From assembly GCA_021199475.1 (NCBI GenBank), contig JAJQHZ010000013.1:1-64000 (forward strand): 64,000 nucleotides of DNA, given 5' to 3'. Within the stretch, counting starts at the first letter, position 1, and each line of letters opens with the position of its first letter. Source of the DNA: Lachnospiraceae bacterium (GTDB lineage: Bacteria; Bacillota; Clostridia; Lachnospirales; Lachnospiraceae). Both the position numbers and the translations under genes were made by a program. A model generated the notes under the pieces. The model did not search any database. It saw nothing but the letters and a program-made list of their open reading frames with translations, and was not told where the DNA came from. This document shows, piece after piece, positions 17,065 through 27,214 of this stretch.

Positions 17065-20000
17065 TCACGACACCATATCAAAAATCGACAGCTGGTTCGT
17101 CTCGGGCAGCCCGTCCAGGATCCGCAGGTCCACCAGCAGGTCCGTCATTGTCTTGCCCACCTTCGCCCGTGTCATGAAATCATCCTTCGAAAGGAACGGT
17201 CCGTCCTTGCAGGCATCCACGATGGAGGCCGCCGCCTTCTCGCCGAGGCCAGAGATGGAGCTTAAGGATGGCATGATGTCATTGCCGACGATCTGGAAGC
17301 GGGTCGCCTGCGCCTTGTAAATATCGATCGGTACAAAATTCAGGCCGCGCGCGTACATCTCCAACACACTCTTCATATCCTTGTAGGTATCCTGCTCCTT
17401 TTTGCTCAGCGTATCCGAGCGCTTTTCAAAATCCGCCATGTGATAGAGCAGCCGCTCCTTCCCCTGGCACATGAGCTCGTAGTCAAAGCCCGACGCGCGG
17501 ATACTGAAATACGCCGCATAATATGCCTGCGGATAGTTGATCTTGCAGTAGGCGATGCGCCACGCCATCATCACATACGCCGCCGCGTGCGCTTTCGGGA
17601 ACATGTATTTGATTTTCTTGCAGGACCAGATGTACCAGTCCGGCACGCCGTGGGCGATCATTTCGGTCTCCCACTCCGGCTTCAGGCCCTTGCCCTTGCG
17701 GACACTCTCCATAATGGTAAAGGACAGCTCGCTGTCGAGCCCTTTTCCGATCAGGTAAATCATAATATCATCACGTGTACAGATGGCCGTGGAAATCGTC
17801 GCCTTCCCTTCCTGAATCAGGGTCTGTGCGTTGCCGAGCCATACGTCCGTGCCGTGCGCCAGGCCGGCGATCCGCACCAGATCGGAAAAGTGCGTCGGCT
17901 TCGTGTCAATCAGCATCTGCATCGCGAATTCCGTGCCAAATTCAGGGATTCCCAGTGAACCCAGCGGCACACCGCCGATGTCGTCCGGCGTAATGCCCAG
18001 CGCCTCTGTACTCGTAAACAGCGACATGACGCCCGGGTCGTCCAGCGGAATCTCCTTCGGGTCCAGGCCGGTCAGATCCTGCAGCATACGGATCATCGTC
18101 GGATCATCGTGTCCGAGAATATCAAGCTTCAGCAGGTTGTGATCGATCGAGTGATAATCAAAATGGGTCGTAACAATGTCGGTCGTCATATCATTTGCGG
18201 GGTGCTGTACCGGCGTAAACGAGTAGATCTCGTCTCCGATGGGCAAAACAATGATGCCGCCCGGATGCTGGCCGGTCGTCCGCCGCACCCCGACACAGCC
18301 CTGCACAATGCGGTCGATCTCGCAGTTTCGCTTATGGATGCTGCGGTCCTCATAATAATTTTTCACATACCCAAATGCGGTCTTATCGGCCAGTGTGCCG
18401 ATTGTCCCGGCGCGGAAGGTCTGCCCCGCGCCAAAAATTACTTCCGTGTACTTGTGCGCCTTGCTCTGGTACTCACCCGAAAAATTCAGATCGATATCCG
18501 GCTCTTTATTTCCCTTGAACCCCAGAAAGGTCTCAAACGGAATATCAAACCCTTCCTTGCGCAGCTTTGTGCCGCAGTTCGGACAGAGCTTGTCCGGCAT
18601 GTCGCAGCCGGCCATTCCGGCATATTTTTTTACGTCCTCTGAGTCAAAATCGCTGTAGTGACAGTTCGGACAGATGTAGTGCGGACTGAGCGGATTCACT
18701 TCCGTGATTCCCGACATCGTCGCGACAAACGATGAGCCGACCGACCCGCGCGAGCCGACCAGATAGCCGTCCGCGTTGGACTTCCACACCAGCTTCTGTG
18801 CGATAATGTACATGACGGCGAAACCGTTGGAAATGATTGAATTCAGCTCCCGCTCCAGCCGTTCCTCCACGATCTCCGGCAGCGTTTCTCCATAAATCTC
18901 ATGTGCCTTTTCATAGCAGAGGTTTCGAAGGATCTGATCTGAATTTTCAATGACCGGCGGACATTTATCCGGCCGCACCGGGGCAATCCGCTCGCACATA
19001 TCGGCGATTTTATTCGTATTGGTCACCACGACCTCATACGCCTTTTCCTCACCCAGATATGCAAATTCCTCCAGCATTTCCCCAGTCGTGCGCAAATAGA
19101 GCGGCGCCTGCTCGTCCGCGTCCGCAAACCCGCGGCTTCCCATGATGATGCGCCGGTAAATCTCATCCTGCGGGTCGAGAAAATGCACGTCGCAGGTCGC
19201 CACGACTGGCTTGTGGTACTGCTCGCCCAGCTTTACGATCTCCCGGTTATATTCCCGGAGCTCTTCCTCCGTCTTGCGGTCCTCATAATCCTCGCGCGTC
19301 ATGAACAGATTGTTGCCAATCGGCTGGATTTCCAGGTAATCATAAAAATCCACCAGACGCTTGATCTCCGGCGCGGAAGCTCCCCGCACAAGCGCCCGGA
19401 ACAGCTCGCCCGCCTCGCAGGCAGAGCCGAGCAGCAGCCCCTCGCGGTACTGCGCAAGGACACTTTTCGGCACGCGCGGCCGCCGGTTGTAATAATCAAT
19501 GTGTGACCAGGACACCAGCCGGTAGAGATTCGTCCGGCCCACCTCGTTCGTTGCCAGAATGATGGCATGATAGGTCGGCAGCTTTTTAATCTGGTCCTTC
19601 GAAGAGCGGCCGAGCGCGTTCAGCTGCGCGAGCGTCGTGATCTCCTGCCTTTTCAGCATGACCAGAAACTTCTCAAAAATCTCTGCCGTGCATCCGGCAT
19701 CGTCCACCGCACGGTGGTGATGTCCCAGAGGGACTCCGACTGCCTTGGCTACCGTATCCAGCTTGAACCGGTTCAGTGCCGGGAGCAAAACGCGCGCCAT
19801 CGCGACGGTATCCACCGCTGTCCGATCACAGGGAATCGACAGTCTGCGGCAATTCTCCTCGATAAAGCTCATATCAAACGAGGCATTGTGCGCCACCATC
19901 ACGCATCCCTCGCAAAATGCCATAAACTCCGGAAGGATCGTCTCGATCGTCGGCGCGTCCATCACCATATTGTCATTGATGCTGGTCAGCTCCTCGATAC

Positions 20001-21777
20001 GGAACGGAATCGGCACCTCCGGGTTGACAAAGGTGCTGAATTTATCCGTAATTTTCCCATTCTGTACCTTGACCGCGCCTATCTCGATGATGCGGTTGTT
20101 CTGCGGCGAAAACCCGGTCGTCTCCAGGTCGAACACCACAAAATCCGCGTCCAGGCTCTGTCCCTTTTCATTCACGGCAATCTCTTTAAGGTCGTCAACG
20201 ATGTAGGCCTCCATGCCGTAAATCACCTTGAACTCACTGTCCGGAGGCACCGCGTGGTTCGCATCCGGAAACGCCTGCACCGCCCCATGATCCGTGATGG
20301 CGAGCGCCTGATGCCCCCAGCTCATCGCCCGTGCGAGGATATCCTTCACATCCGAGACGCCGTCCATGTCGCTCATCTTCGTATGGCAGTGGAGCTCCAC
20401 ACGCTTGACGGCGGCCGTATCCTCACGTTTTACGCGAAAATCCGCACATTTTTTAATGCCTTGCACATTTCCGAGCGTCAGCTGGCTGTCAAACCGGTCA
20501 ATCGTCGTCACGCCATTGACCAGCAGGAACGCCTTGGGCTTCACTGCGGCGGCAACCTCCTCGACCTGCTCCGGTTTCAGAAACATTTTTACTACGATGG
20601 TGTCTGTAAAATCTGTAATAGCAAAAATAAACAGTGTCTTCTCAATTCGAAGTTCCCGCTGCTCCACCGACAACACCTGGCCGCGCAGGATCACATTGCC
20701 AATCTCCCCGGTAATCGTCTCAATCGCGACCGGCTCGCCCTCAAAATCCCTGCCGTAGAGCACATCCGGATTGTCTGAACGCCGGTAGCTGTTCGAGTAA
20801 TCTCTCGAAAACGAACGACGCTTCTGGAATCCGTCCTTTCGCCCTGATTTGCTATCCGAGCCAAATCGGCCGGACTGGCCCCCATTTCCGGAATTTCCGT
20901 TTTTCCCGGCAGCGCCGCTCGCTGATTCTTTCGCTGCGTTCTGAGATAATCCGGTTTGTGAAACGTTCGCATTTCCGATACCTGCCAACGGATCGCCGAC
21001 ATTCCCGTATCCCCCGGAACCATTTTCCGGCGCAGCCGCCGCGTTCCCATAGGATCCGCCATCCCTTCCGGCAGTTCCGCCTCCTCCCGATGCATTCTGC
21101 TGTTTCGCGCCAAAAGCACCCGTATGTATCTCTGCTGCGTTTCCGCCCCCGGCTGCGCCGCCATCGCCATCCGCACCAGTTCCATTCTGGCTCGCCCGCG
21201 CATAGTTTCGTGAAATTGCCGCGACCTCCTGCTCCAGCTCGAGGTCCGCCTGCTCCCGCTTGCGGTTTTTGACCGGCTCCGTGCGCTTTGCACTCACATG
21301 AAAATCCATCCCGCAGCGCTCGCAGAAAATCTTTTCCAGAATTTCCAGCAGTTCCCTTTCTTTGCCGTCCGCCACGACCGAATCCGGAATCAGAAGCTGC
21401 ATCGTATTCTCATCTGAGAACTCTTTTTTCGCCTGATGAAACAGACTGTACAGCAGCGCGTTATACGACTTCAGTTCCAGATTGATGCTCTCCTCGTACA
21501 GCGGCATGAGCTTTTTCGGCGTATACTGCTTCGAAAGATGAAATTTCTCAATCAGCTTCACCGTCAGATAGCCTTCCGGAAACAACTGCTTCTTAATCGC
21601 GTCCTCCAGCGCCACCACATTCTTTTTGAAAATAAGCCGGTCGCTCGCAATATAGACATGCATAAGATCGCGCCGACGATTCATCGTCACGCGGTCCACC
21701 GTCACATATTCCAAAAGCCCCGCAAGAGGTTCATTCACCTCCAGCGACGGAAACACCTCTGAAAACGACTTGCCCAT
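17065..21777 (-). CDS. polC: DNA polymerase III, PolC-type alpha subunit
   Basis: The main replicative polymerase of low-GC Gram-positive bacteria, with built-in 3'-5' exonuclease. 1570 residues. Order: N-terminal domain (1-190), low-complexity linker (about 193-315), OB domain (about 350-445), PHP domain (ELHCHTKMSDMDG near 461, ITDHGAV near 494), exonuclease (FDLETTGFS near 549 with Asp550 and Glu552), then the polymerase core with a zinc-type CPNC pair and catalytic PDIDLNFSGEYQ. AGGAGG lies 8-10 nt before ATG 21777. The linker, about 120 residues rich in Gly, Ala, Asn and Ser, is unusually long. It follows ispG by 19 bp. Confidence 0.97.
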   Translation of the reverse strand: MGKSFSEVFPSLEVNEPLAGLLEYVTVDRVTMNRRRDLMHVYIASDRLIFKKNVVALEDAIKKQLFPEGYLTVKLIEKFHLSKQYTPKKLMPLYEESINLELKSYNALLYSLFHQAKKEFSDENTMQLLIPDSVVADGKERELLEILEKIFCERCGMDFHVSAKRTEPVKNRKREQADLELEQEVAAISRNYARASQNGTGADGDGGAAGGGNAAEIHTGAFGAKQQNASGGGGTAGRDGGSYGNAAAAPENGSGGYGNVGDPLAGIGNANVSQTGLSQNAAKESASGAAGKNGNSGNGGQSGRFGSDSKSGRKDGFQKRRSFSRDYSNSYRRSDNPDVLYGRDFEGEPVAIETITGEIGNVILRGQVLSVEQRELRIEKTLFIFAITDFTDTIVVKMFLKPEQVEEVAAAVKPKAFLLVNGVTTIDRFDSQLTLGNVQGIKKCADFRVKREDTAAVKRVELHCHTKMSDMDGVSDVKDILARAMSWGHQALAITDHGAVQAFPDANHAVPPDSEFKVIYGMEAYIVDDLKEIAVNEKGQSLDADFVVFDLETTGFSPQNNRIIEIGAVKVQNGKITDKFSTFVNPEVPIPFRIEELTSINDNMVMDAPTIETILPEFMAFCEGCVMVAHNASFDMSFIEENCRRLSIPCDRTAVDTVAMARVLLPALNRFKLDTVAKAVGVPLGHHHRAVDDAGCTAEIFEKFLVMLKRQEITTLAQLNALGRSSKDQIKKLPTYHAIILATNEVGRTNLYRLVSWSHIDYYNRRPRVPKSVLAQYREGLLLGSACEAGELFRALVRGASAPEIKRLVDFYDYLEIQPIGNNLFMTREDYEDRKTEEELREYNREIVKLGEQYHKPVVATCDVHFLDPQDEIYRRIIMGSRGFADADEQAPLYLRTTGEMLEEFAYLGEEKAYEVVVTNTNKIADMCERIAPVRPDKCPPVIENSDQILRNLCYEKAHEIYGETLPEIVEERLERELNSIISNGFAVMYIIAQKLVWKSNADGYLVGSRGSVGSSFVATMSGITEVNPLSPHYICPNCHYSDFDSEDVKKYAGMAGCDMPDKLCPNCGTKLRKEGFDIPFETFLGFKGNKEPDIDLNFSGEYQSKAHKYTEVIFGAGQTFRAGTIGTLADKTAFGYVKNYYEDRSIHKRNCEIDRIVQGCVGVRRTTGQHPGGIIVLPIGDEIYSFTPVQHPANDMTTDIVTTHFDYHSIDHNLLKLDILGHDDPTMIRMLQDLTGLDPKEIPLDDPGVMSLFTSTEALGITPDDIGGVPLGSLGIPEFGTEFAMQMLIDTKPTHFSDLVRIAGLAHGTDVWLGNAQTLIQEGKATISTAICTRDDIMIYLIGKGLDSELSFTIMESVRKGKGLKPEWETEMIAHGVPDWYIWSCKKIKYMFPKAHAAAYVMMAWRIAYCKINYPQAYYAAYFSIRASGFDYELMCQGKERLLYHMADFEKRSDTLSKKEQDTYKDMKSVLEMYARGLNFVPIDIYKAQATRFQIVGNDIMPSLSSISGLGEKAAASIVDACKDGPFLSKDDFMTRAKVGKTMTDLLVDLRILDGLPETNQLSIFDMVS

Positions 21778-21796
21778 GCAAACTGCCTCCTGTGTC

Positions 21797-22855
21797 TTAC
21801 GCTTCCCAGTGCTCCAGCTCTTCCCGCAGCACGGAAAGCAGCTCCGCCTCCGGCAATTTCCGGACGACCTCGCCTTTCTTAATCAGCAGTCCGACACCCT
21901 TGCCACCGGCAATTCCGATGTCCGCTTCCTTCGCCTCACCCGGGCCGTTCACAACACAGCCCATCACAGCGACCTTGATGTCAAGCGGAAACTCCTCTAC
22001 CATTTTTTCCACCTGATTGGCCAGACCGATCAGATCAATCTGTGTGCGTCCACAGGTCGGGCAGGAGACCACCTCGATCCCGCCCTTTCGAAGGCCAAGT
22101 GTCCGCAGGATCAGCTTCGCGGTCCGCACCTCTTCGAGCGGGTCACCGGTGAGCGATACGCGGATGGTATCGCCGATTCCCTCCGACAAAATAATCCCCA
22201 GACCTACGGAGGATTTGATGTTTCCGGAATACAAAGTACCCGCCTCTGTGATTCCTACATGCAGCGGATGCCGGGTTTTCTGCACCAGCAGGCGATGCGC
22301 CTGCACACAGAACATCACATCGGAAGCCTTAATGCTGATGACCAGATTGTCATAGCCCATATCCTCAATCACGGCCGTCTGGCGCAGGGCGCTCTCCACG
22401 ATTCCCTCCGGGGTCACGCCGCCGTCCCGCTCGACAATCTCTTTTTCCAGCGAGCCGCTGTTCACCCCGACACGGATCGGAGTACCACGCTCCTTCGCGG
22501 CAGAGACCACCGCGCGGACACGGTCGGTATCGCCGATGTTGCCCGGGTTGATCCGGATTTTATCCGCCCCCGCCTCAATCGCGGCGATTGCCAGCCGGTA
22601 ATCGAAATGAATGTCCGCCACAAGCGGAATCGAAATCTGCTTTTTAATCTCCGAAAGTGCGGACGCCGCCTCCATCGTCGGCACGGCACAGCGAATGATG
22701 TCGCAGCCGGCCGCTGTCAGCGCCTGAATCTGCGTGACGGTCGCCGCCACATCCTCCGTCTTCGTATTTGTCATCGACTGAATCAGAATCGGATGACCGC
22801 CGCCAATCACCCGGTCGCCGATGCGGACCGTATCTGTTTTTTCTCTGTACAACAT
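21797..22855 (-). CDS. ispG: 4-hydroxy-3-methylbut-2-en-1-yl diphosphate synthase
   Basis: IspG (GcpE) carries out the reductive opening of methylerythritol cyclodiphosphate in the MEP isoprenoid pathway using a 4Fe-4S cluster. 352 residues, normal for the short bacterial form. Cluster ligands are visible in SCPTCGRTQIDL and GCVVNGPGEAKEAD, and PILIQSMTNTKT marks the N-terminal barrel. It lies directly upstream of polC on the minus strand, a common clostridial arrangement. Confidence 0.97.
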   Translation of the reverse strand: MLYREKTDTVRIGDRVIGGGHPILIQSMTNTKTEDVAATVTQIQALTAAGCDIIRCAVPTMEAASALSEIKKQISIPLVADIHFDYRLAIAAIEAGADKIRINPGNIGDTDRVRAVVSAAKERGTPIRVGVNSGSLEKEIVERDGGVTPEGIVESALRQTAVIEDMGYDNLVISIKASDVMFCVQAHRLLVQKTRHPLHVGITEAGTLYSGNIKSSVGLGIILSEGIGDTIRVSLTGDPLEEVRTAKLILRTLGLRKGGIEVVSCPTCGRTQIDLIGLANQVEKMVEEFPLDIKVAVMGCVVNGPGEAKEADIGIAGGKGVGLLIKKGEVVRKLPEAELLSVLREELEHWEA

Positions 22856-23022
22856 AAAGACTCCTCTACGCCTTCTCTAACCAGACAGCTACACTTCTAT
22901 ATCTTTACTTCCGCTGTCGACCGGCGATACTCTTCTCCTCAATTCTTCCTCCATCCAAATCCATCTGAACGGATACACACCGGCAGCTGTACTGCCGTTA
23001 TCGATTGAGAGTGCTTTACTAT

Positions 23023-25257
23023 TTACTCTTCCTCCGGCTGCGCGGGCACGAACCGCCGTGTCTTTACCGGATCGTTTGCTTCCTCATTCGCCTTTTTGGC
23101 CTCCTGCGCCGCACGCAGGGCTTCCTCGCAGAAGGTCTCCTGCGCACAGATCAGTTCCTTGCCGCGCCGGTCAATCCGCTCATAATGGCCGTCCGGCTGC
23201 AGCACCTGCGCCTTTACATTGTCGTCAAGCTGAACCTGCAGGATATGGCGAACCTTCTCACGGATGGCCGGGTCTTCGACCGGGAACAGAATCTCAACGC
23301 GCTTATCCAGGTTGCGCGGCATCCAGTCCGCGCTCTCCATATAAAATTCCTCGTCCTCGTCATTCAGGAAGTAGCAAATACGTGCATGCTCGAGGAAGGT
23401 GCCGACGATCGAGCGGACATGAATGGTCTCGCTGACGCCCGGAATGCCGGTCTTCAGGCAGCAGATGCCGCGCACGATCAGATCAATCTGCACGCCAGCC
23501 GCTGACGCCTCATAGAGCGCCTCGATAACCTCCTTGTCGCAAAGGGAATTCATCTTCGCGATGATTCTGGCCGGCAGCCCGTTCCTCGCGTGCTGCGCCT
23601 CCCGGCGGATCAGGTACAGGAACCGGTCGCGCATCCAGATAGGTGCGAGCGCCAGACGATTCCAGTGCTTCGGCTCGGAATAGCCGGAAAGCATATTAAA
23701 CACCGCGGTCGCGTCCTCGCCGATGGCCTCCTGACAGGTCATAATGCCGCAGTCTGTGTACTGCTTCGCCGTCGAATCGTTGTAGTTTCCGGTACCAAGA
23801 TGTACGTAGCGGCGGATGCCATCCTCCTCGCGGCGCACCACGAGCGTGATTTTGCAGTGCGTCTTTAATCCGACCAGACCGTAAATCACATGGCAGCCCG
23901 CTTTTTCAAGCATCTGCGCCCAGTTAATATTATTTTCCTCATCAAAACGCGCCTTCAGCTCCACGAGCACAGACACCTGCTTGCCATTCTCCGCCGCCTG
24001 TGCAAGTGCAATGACAATCGGAGAATTTCCGCTGACGCGGTACAGCGTCTGCTTGATGGCAAGCACATCCGGGTCTACAGCCGCCTGCTTTACAAACTGC
24101 ACGACCGGGTCAAAGGTCATATACGGATGATGCAGGAAAATATCGCCATTGCGAATCTGCGTAAAAATATCCTCCGCCTCGCCCTTGCGGCCATTGTTTT
24201 CTGAATGATCAGCATCCTCAGCCCCGGAGCGCACCTGAGAGGGTCTGGCCAGCTCCTTCATCCCCGGCACCGGCTGCGGCTGCCACGGCTTCTGCTTATA
24301 CGCCTCCAGCCCCTCGATCCCATAAAGCTTCATCAGGAAGGTCAGGTCAAGCGGCCCGTTGATTTTGTAAATATCATCACTTTTGACATCCAGCTCCTGC
24401 TTCAGTATTTTCAGCAGCTTCGGGTCCATGCGGTCCTCAATCTCCAGACGGATGACCTCGCCCCACTGGCGTTTTTTCAGCTGCTTCTGAATCTCCTTGA
24501 GCAGGTCGGACGCGTCGTCCTCATCAATCGTCAGATCCGCATTCCGCATGATCCGGTACGGATGCGCGCAGACCACATGATAATTCGAAAACAGCTGGTC
24601 GATGTTCCGCTCAATCAGCTCCTCAAGCAGAATCACACACTTCGTCCCGTCCGCATTATCCGGCAGCCGCACGATCCGCGGCAGCACGGAAGGCACCTGC
24701 ACCGTCGCGAACTCCGTTTTCGACTTCTGCCCCTTCTCATCCTTTCTGGAAATCAGCGCACCAATATTAAGCGCCTTGTTCCGAATCAGCGGAAACGGGC
24801 GCGACGAATCCATCGCCATCGGCGTCAGCACCGGATAGACATTTTCCTCAAAATAGCGGTCCGCCGCCTCCGCCTGCTTCTTCGTCAGTTTCTCATGCTC
24901 CGTCACGACCTCCAGTGAGCACTGCTTCATCAGCGGCAGCAGAGACCGGTTGTAGGTCGAATACTGCTGCTTCACCAGCTCATGCGCTTCTTTCGAGATC
25001 ATGTCCAGCTGCTCCTGCGCCGTCATCCCGGAGATGTCCTTTTTTGTATATTTCGCGTGTACCATATCCTTGAGCGACGCCACACGGATCATGAAAAACT
25101 CATCCAGATTCGACGCAGTGATGCTCAAGAATTTCAGCCGCTCCATCGGCGGATTTTCCTTATCCCGCGCCTCGCCCAGCACACGCGCATTAAATTTCAG
25201 CCAGCTGCTCTCCCTGTTTGTAAAATACTCCGGTTTGTCAAACACCGTACCTGCCAT
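23023..25257 (-). CDS. ppk1: Polyphosphate kinase 1
   Basis: Makes polyphosphate from ATP. About 744 residues. N-terminal RESSWLKFNARVL and ITASNLDEFFMIR, and the catalytic-half VHLGTGNYND (histidine-loop region) and LEHARICYF are diagnostic of PPK1. A short hydrophilic insert (about residues 330-352) is present. Start at ATG 25257 follows GGAGAGAGG. It is 121 bp behind ppx in the same direction, so synthesis and breakdown of polyphosphate are encoded together. Confidence 0.95.
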   Translation of the reverse strand: MAGTVFDKPEYFTNRESSWLKFNARVLGEARDKENPPMERLKFLSITASNLDEFFMIRVASLKDMVHAKYTKKDISGMTAQEQLDMISKEAHELVKQQYSTYNRSLLPLMKQCSLEVVTEHEKLTKKQAEAADRYFEENVYPVLTPMAMDSSRPFPLIRNKALNIGALISRKDEKGQKSKTEFATVQVPSVLPRIVRLPDNADGTKCVILLEELIERNIDQLFSNYHVVCAHPYRIMRNADLTIDEDDASDLLKEIQKQLKKRQWGEVIRLEIEDRMDPKLLKILKQELDVKSDDIYKINGPLDLTFLMKLYGIEGLEAYKQKPWQPQPVPGMKELARPSQVRSGAEDADHSENNGRKGEAEDIFTQIRNGDIFLHHPYMTFDPVVQFVKQAAVDPDVLAIKQTLYRVSGNSPIVIALAQAAENGKQVSVLVELKARFDEENNINWAQMLEKAGCHVIYGLVGLKTHCKITLVVRREEDGIRRYVHLGTGNYNDSTAKQYTDCGIMTCQEAIGEDATAVFNMLSGYSEPKHWNRLALAPIWMRDRFLYLIRREAQHARNGLPARIIAKMNSLCDKEVIEALYEASAAGVQIDLIVRGICCLKTGIPGVSETIHVRSIVGTFLEHARICYFLNDEDEEFYMESADWMPRNLDKRVEILFPVEDPAIREKVRHILQVQLDDNVKAQVLQPDGHYERIDRRGKELICAQETFCEEALRAAQEAKKANEEANDPVKTRRFVPAQPEEE

Positions 25258-25378
25258 TTCCCGCACCTCTCTCCTTGCCTAACTCCTGATAGCCAAATAT
25301 CCTCAATCTACCTGATTTACCTGTAAACCCGGCTGTACACAAATTCGTTCCATTATTTCCGTCCGCACAAAAATCCCG

Positions 25379-27169
25379 TCAAAACGTCTTCTTCTGCTTC
25401 AGCACCGGCCGCACATTGAACACTTCCTCGAAAAAGTCCACCTTTTCCTCAAACGCGCCCCGCTCCAGCGTCAGGTCCTCCTGACTCGCCACGGCAATTT
25501 TCAGTTCATGCTCCTTCAGCGTCACCGTCACATTGCTGCATTTCTGTTTGTGCGTGCGGTCCAGCGAATTCGCGATGCGCAGGATTGCCGTCAGCTTCGC
25601 CACCGTCATATATTCCTTCTCATCGAGATCCGTCCTTGTCTCCAACTCATCGTAATAGATAAAACGGCTCGTATTGTACTTCACCGTATAGGCCACGATC
25701 GCCCGGTCCTCCTGCGACAGACCGATGATCTCCGTGGCAAGAATGATATTGTACGCGCAGTCCGAGACGTCTGTCAGGCTGATAAACTTCCCGCAGCTGT
25801 GCAGAATCACCGCAATCTGCAGCAGAAGCCGCTCGTGCGCTCCGAGGCCGTGTACTTTTTTCATGTGATCAAAAATCTCCACCGCGATATCCCCGATATT
25901 CCGGATATGCGCCTGGCCGGTCTTATAGCGCTTCGAAATGCTGCGCGCCGCAGCGAGAATATCCTCGTCAAAGCTGTGACGGCGGGTGATCAGCCCCATC
26001 CGCACACCGTAATCATAGGCGACACCATCATTTAAGGAAAATCCCGGCATCCACACCACATCCACGCCAAAGCTCTCAATCAGGCTGCGGCAAATCACCG
26101 CCGACGGAATGATCGCATCGGTCATGTCAGACGGCAGCTCGTACTTCTTCGCGATCTCGTCCGATGTGTGCATGATTAAGTCAGCATAGACCAGCTCAAA
26201 CTGTTCCCTGGTCAGCGACGGAATCTTTTTCCCTTCTGCAGAAGTTTTCCCCGATCCTGCCTCCTTTCCTTCTGCGGAGGCCTTCTTCCCCAGTTCCGCT
26301 TTTTCCTCTGCGGCGCCTTTCTTCGAGGCTCCGGTCTTTGCCGGATTATTTTCTGCCGCTTTGTCCTTCCGAAGCTCCGCGCCCGGCATGGAATCCCTTT
26401 TGCTTTCCGCAAATTCCTTCAGCAGCTCCTCCGGGCTTCTTCCGCTCTGCTCCCTTTTTTGCAGCAGCTCAGCCAGCTCCTCGCGGTCTCTCATGGAAAA
26501 CATCTCATTCAGACCGCCGCCCAGCACAATCAGGTTGCGGATTTTCCGGTCCTTCTGATAAATCTTGGTAAATCCGGATAATTCGTAATCCATCAGCTCC
26601 CGGACCAGTTTCTCAAAATGCTCGCCATTTTTTGCCAGAGGCAGAAGATTCTCGCGCGTCGTAATATTACCGACCCGGATATTCTGCGTCGTAATCAGCT
26701 TATCCTTATCAAACAGGGAAATCTGCGTACTGCTGCCGCTCAAATCCACAATCGCAGTCGCATTCGCGATGATCCGCTCAAACTCCGCCGACACGGAGGC
26801 AATCGCCTGATAATCCACAAACCGCTGCTCCGCATTCGTAAACACGTCAATATCCAGTCCGGTCTGCTTCTCAATATAATCGCAGAGGAACCGTTTGTTC
26901 CGCGACTCCCGGAACGCGCTCGTCGCAAAGACCCGGTAAGCCGCCACCTTATAGCCGGACATCGTGCACTTAAAATCATTCAGCACCGCGCAAAGCTCAT
27001 CCACATGCTCCCGGCTGATTCTGCCCTGCTCGTACACATCCAGGCCGAGGTTGATCCGGGTGGAAACACACTCCACCTCCCGCATAACCCTCCTCTGGGT
27101 AAACTCGAAAATCTTCATTTCCGTCACGGCCGAGCCAATGCTCACCGCCGCGAATGTTTTCACCGCCAT
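25379..27169 (-). CDS. ppx: Ppx/GppA family exopolyphosphatase with HD domain
   Basis: Hydrolyses terminal phosphates of polyphosphate or pppGpp. 596 residues: the actin-like ASKHA fold (VSIGSAVTEMKIFE, FATSAFRESRN, VDLSGSSTQIS, VLGGGLNEM) is followed by an HD-type helical domain near residue 400 (HSFDED, LHSCGKFI). Residues about 240-318 form an insert rich in Lys, Glu, Ala and Gly that interrupts the phosphatase domain and is not usual for the family. GGGAGG lies just upstream of ATG 27169. The neighbour ppk1 supports polyphosphate as substrate. Confidence 0.9.
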   Translation of the reverse strand: MAVKTFAAVSIGSAVTEMKIFEFTQRRVMREVECVSTRINLGLDVYEQGRISREHVDELCAVLNDFKCTMSGYKVAAYRVFATSAFRESRNKRFLCDYIEKQTGLDIDVFTNAEQRFVDYQAIASVSAEFERIIANATAIVDLSGSSTQISLFDKDKLITTQNIRVGNITTRENLLPLAKNGEHFEKLVRELMDYELSGFTKIYQKDRKIRNLIVLGGGLNEMFSMRDREELAELLQKREQSGRSPEELLKEFAESKRDSMPGAELRKDKAAENNPAKTGASKKGAAEEKAELGKKASAEGKEAGSGKTSAEGKKIPSLTREQFELVYADLIMHTSDEIAKKYELPSDMTDAIIPSAVICRSLIESFGVDVVWMPGFSLNDGVAYDYGVRMGLITRRHSFDEDILAAARSISKRYKTGQAHIRNIGDIAVEIFDHMKKVHGLGAHERLLLQIAVILHSCGKFISLTDVSDCAYNIILATEIIGLSQEDRAIVAYTVKYNTSRFIYYDELETRTDLDEKEYMTVAKLTAILRIANSLDRTHKQKCSNVTVTLKEHELKIAVASQEDLTLERGAFEEKVDFFEEVFNVRPVLKQKKTF

Positions 27170-27214
27170 AAAAGCCTCCCTTAACTGATAAATCTGTCCA
27201 TGTCTGTCTTCCTG

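Noticed and set aside
21770-23008. Long plus-strand frame opposite ispG
   Set aside because: Shadow of ispG; no start context and no plausible protein.
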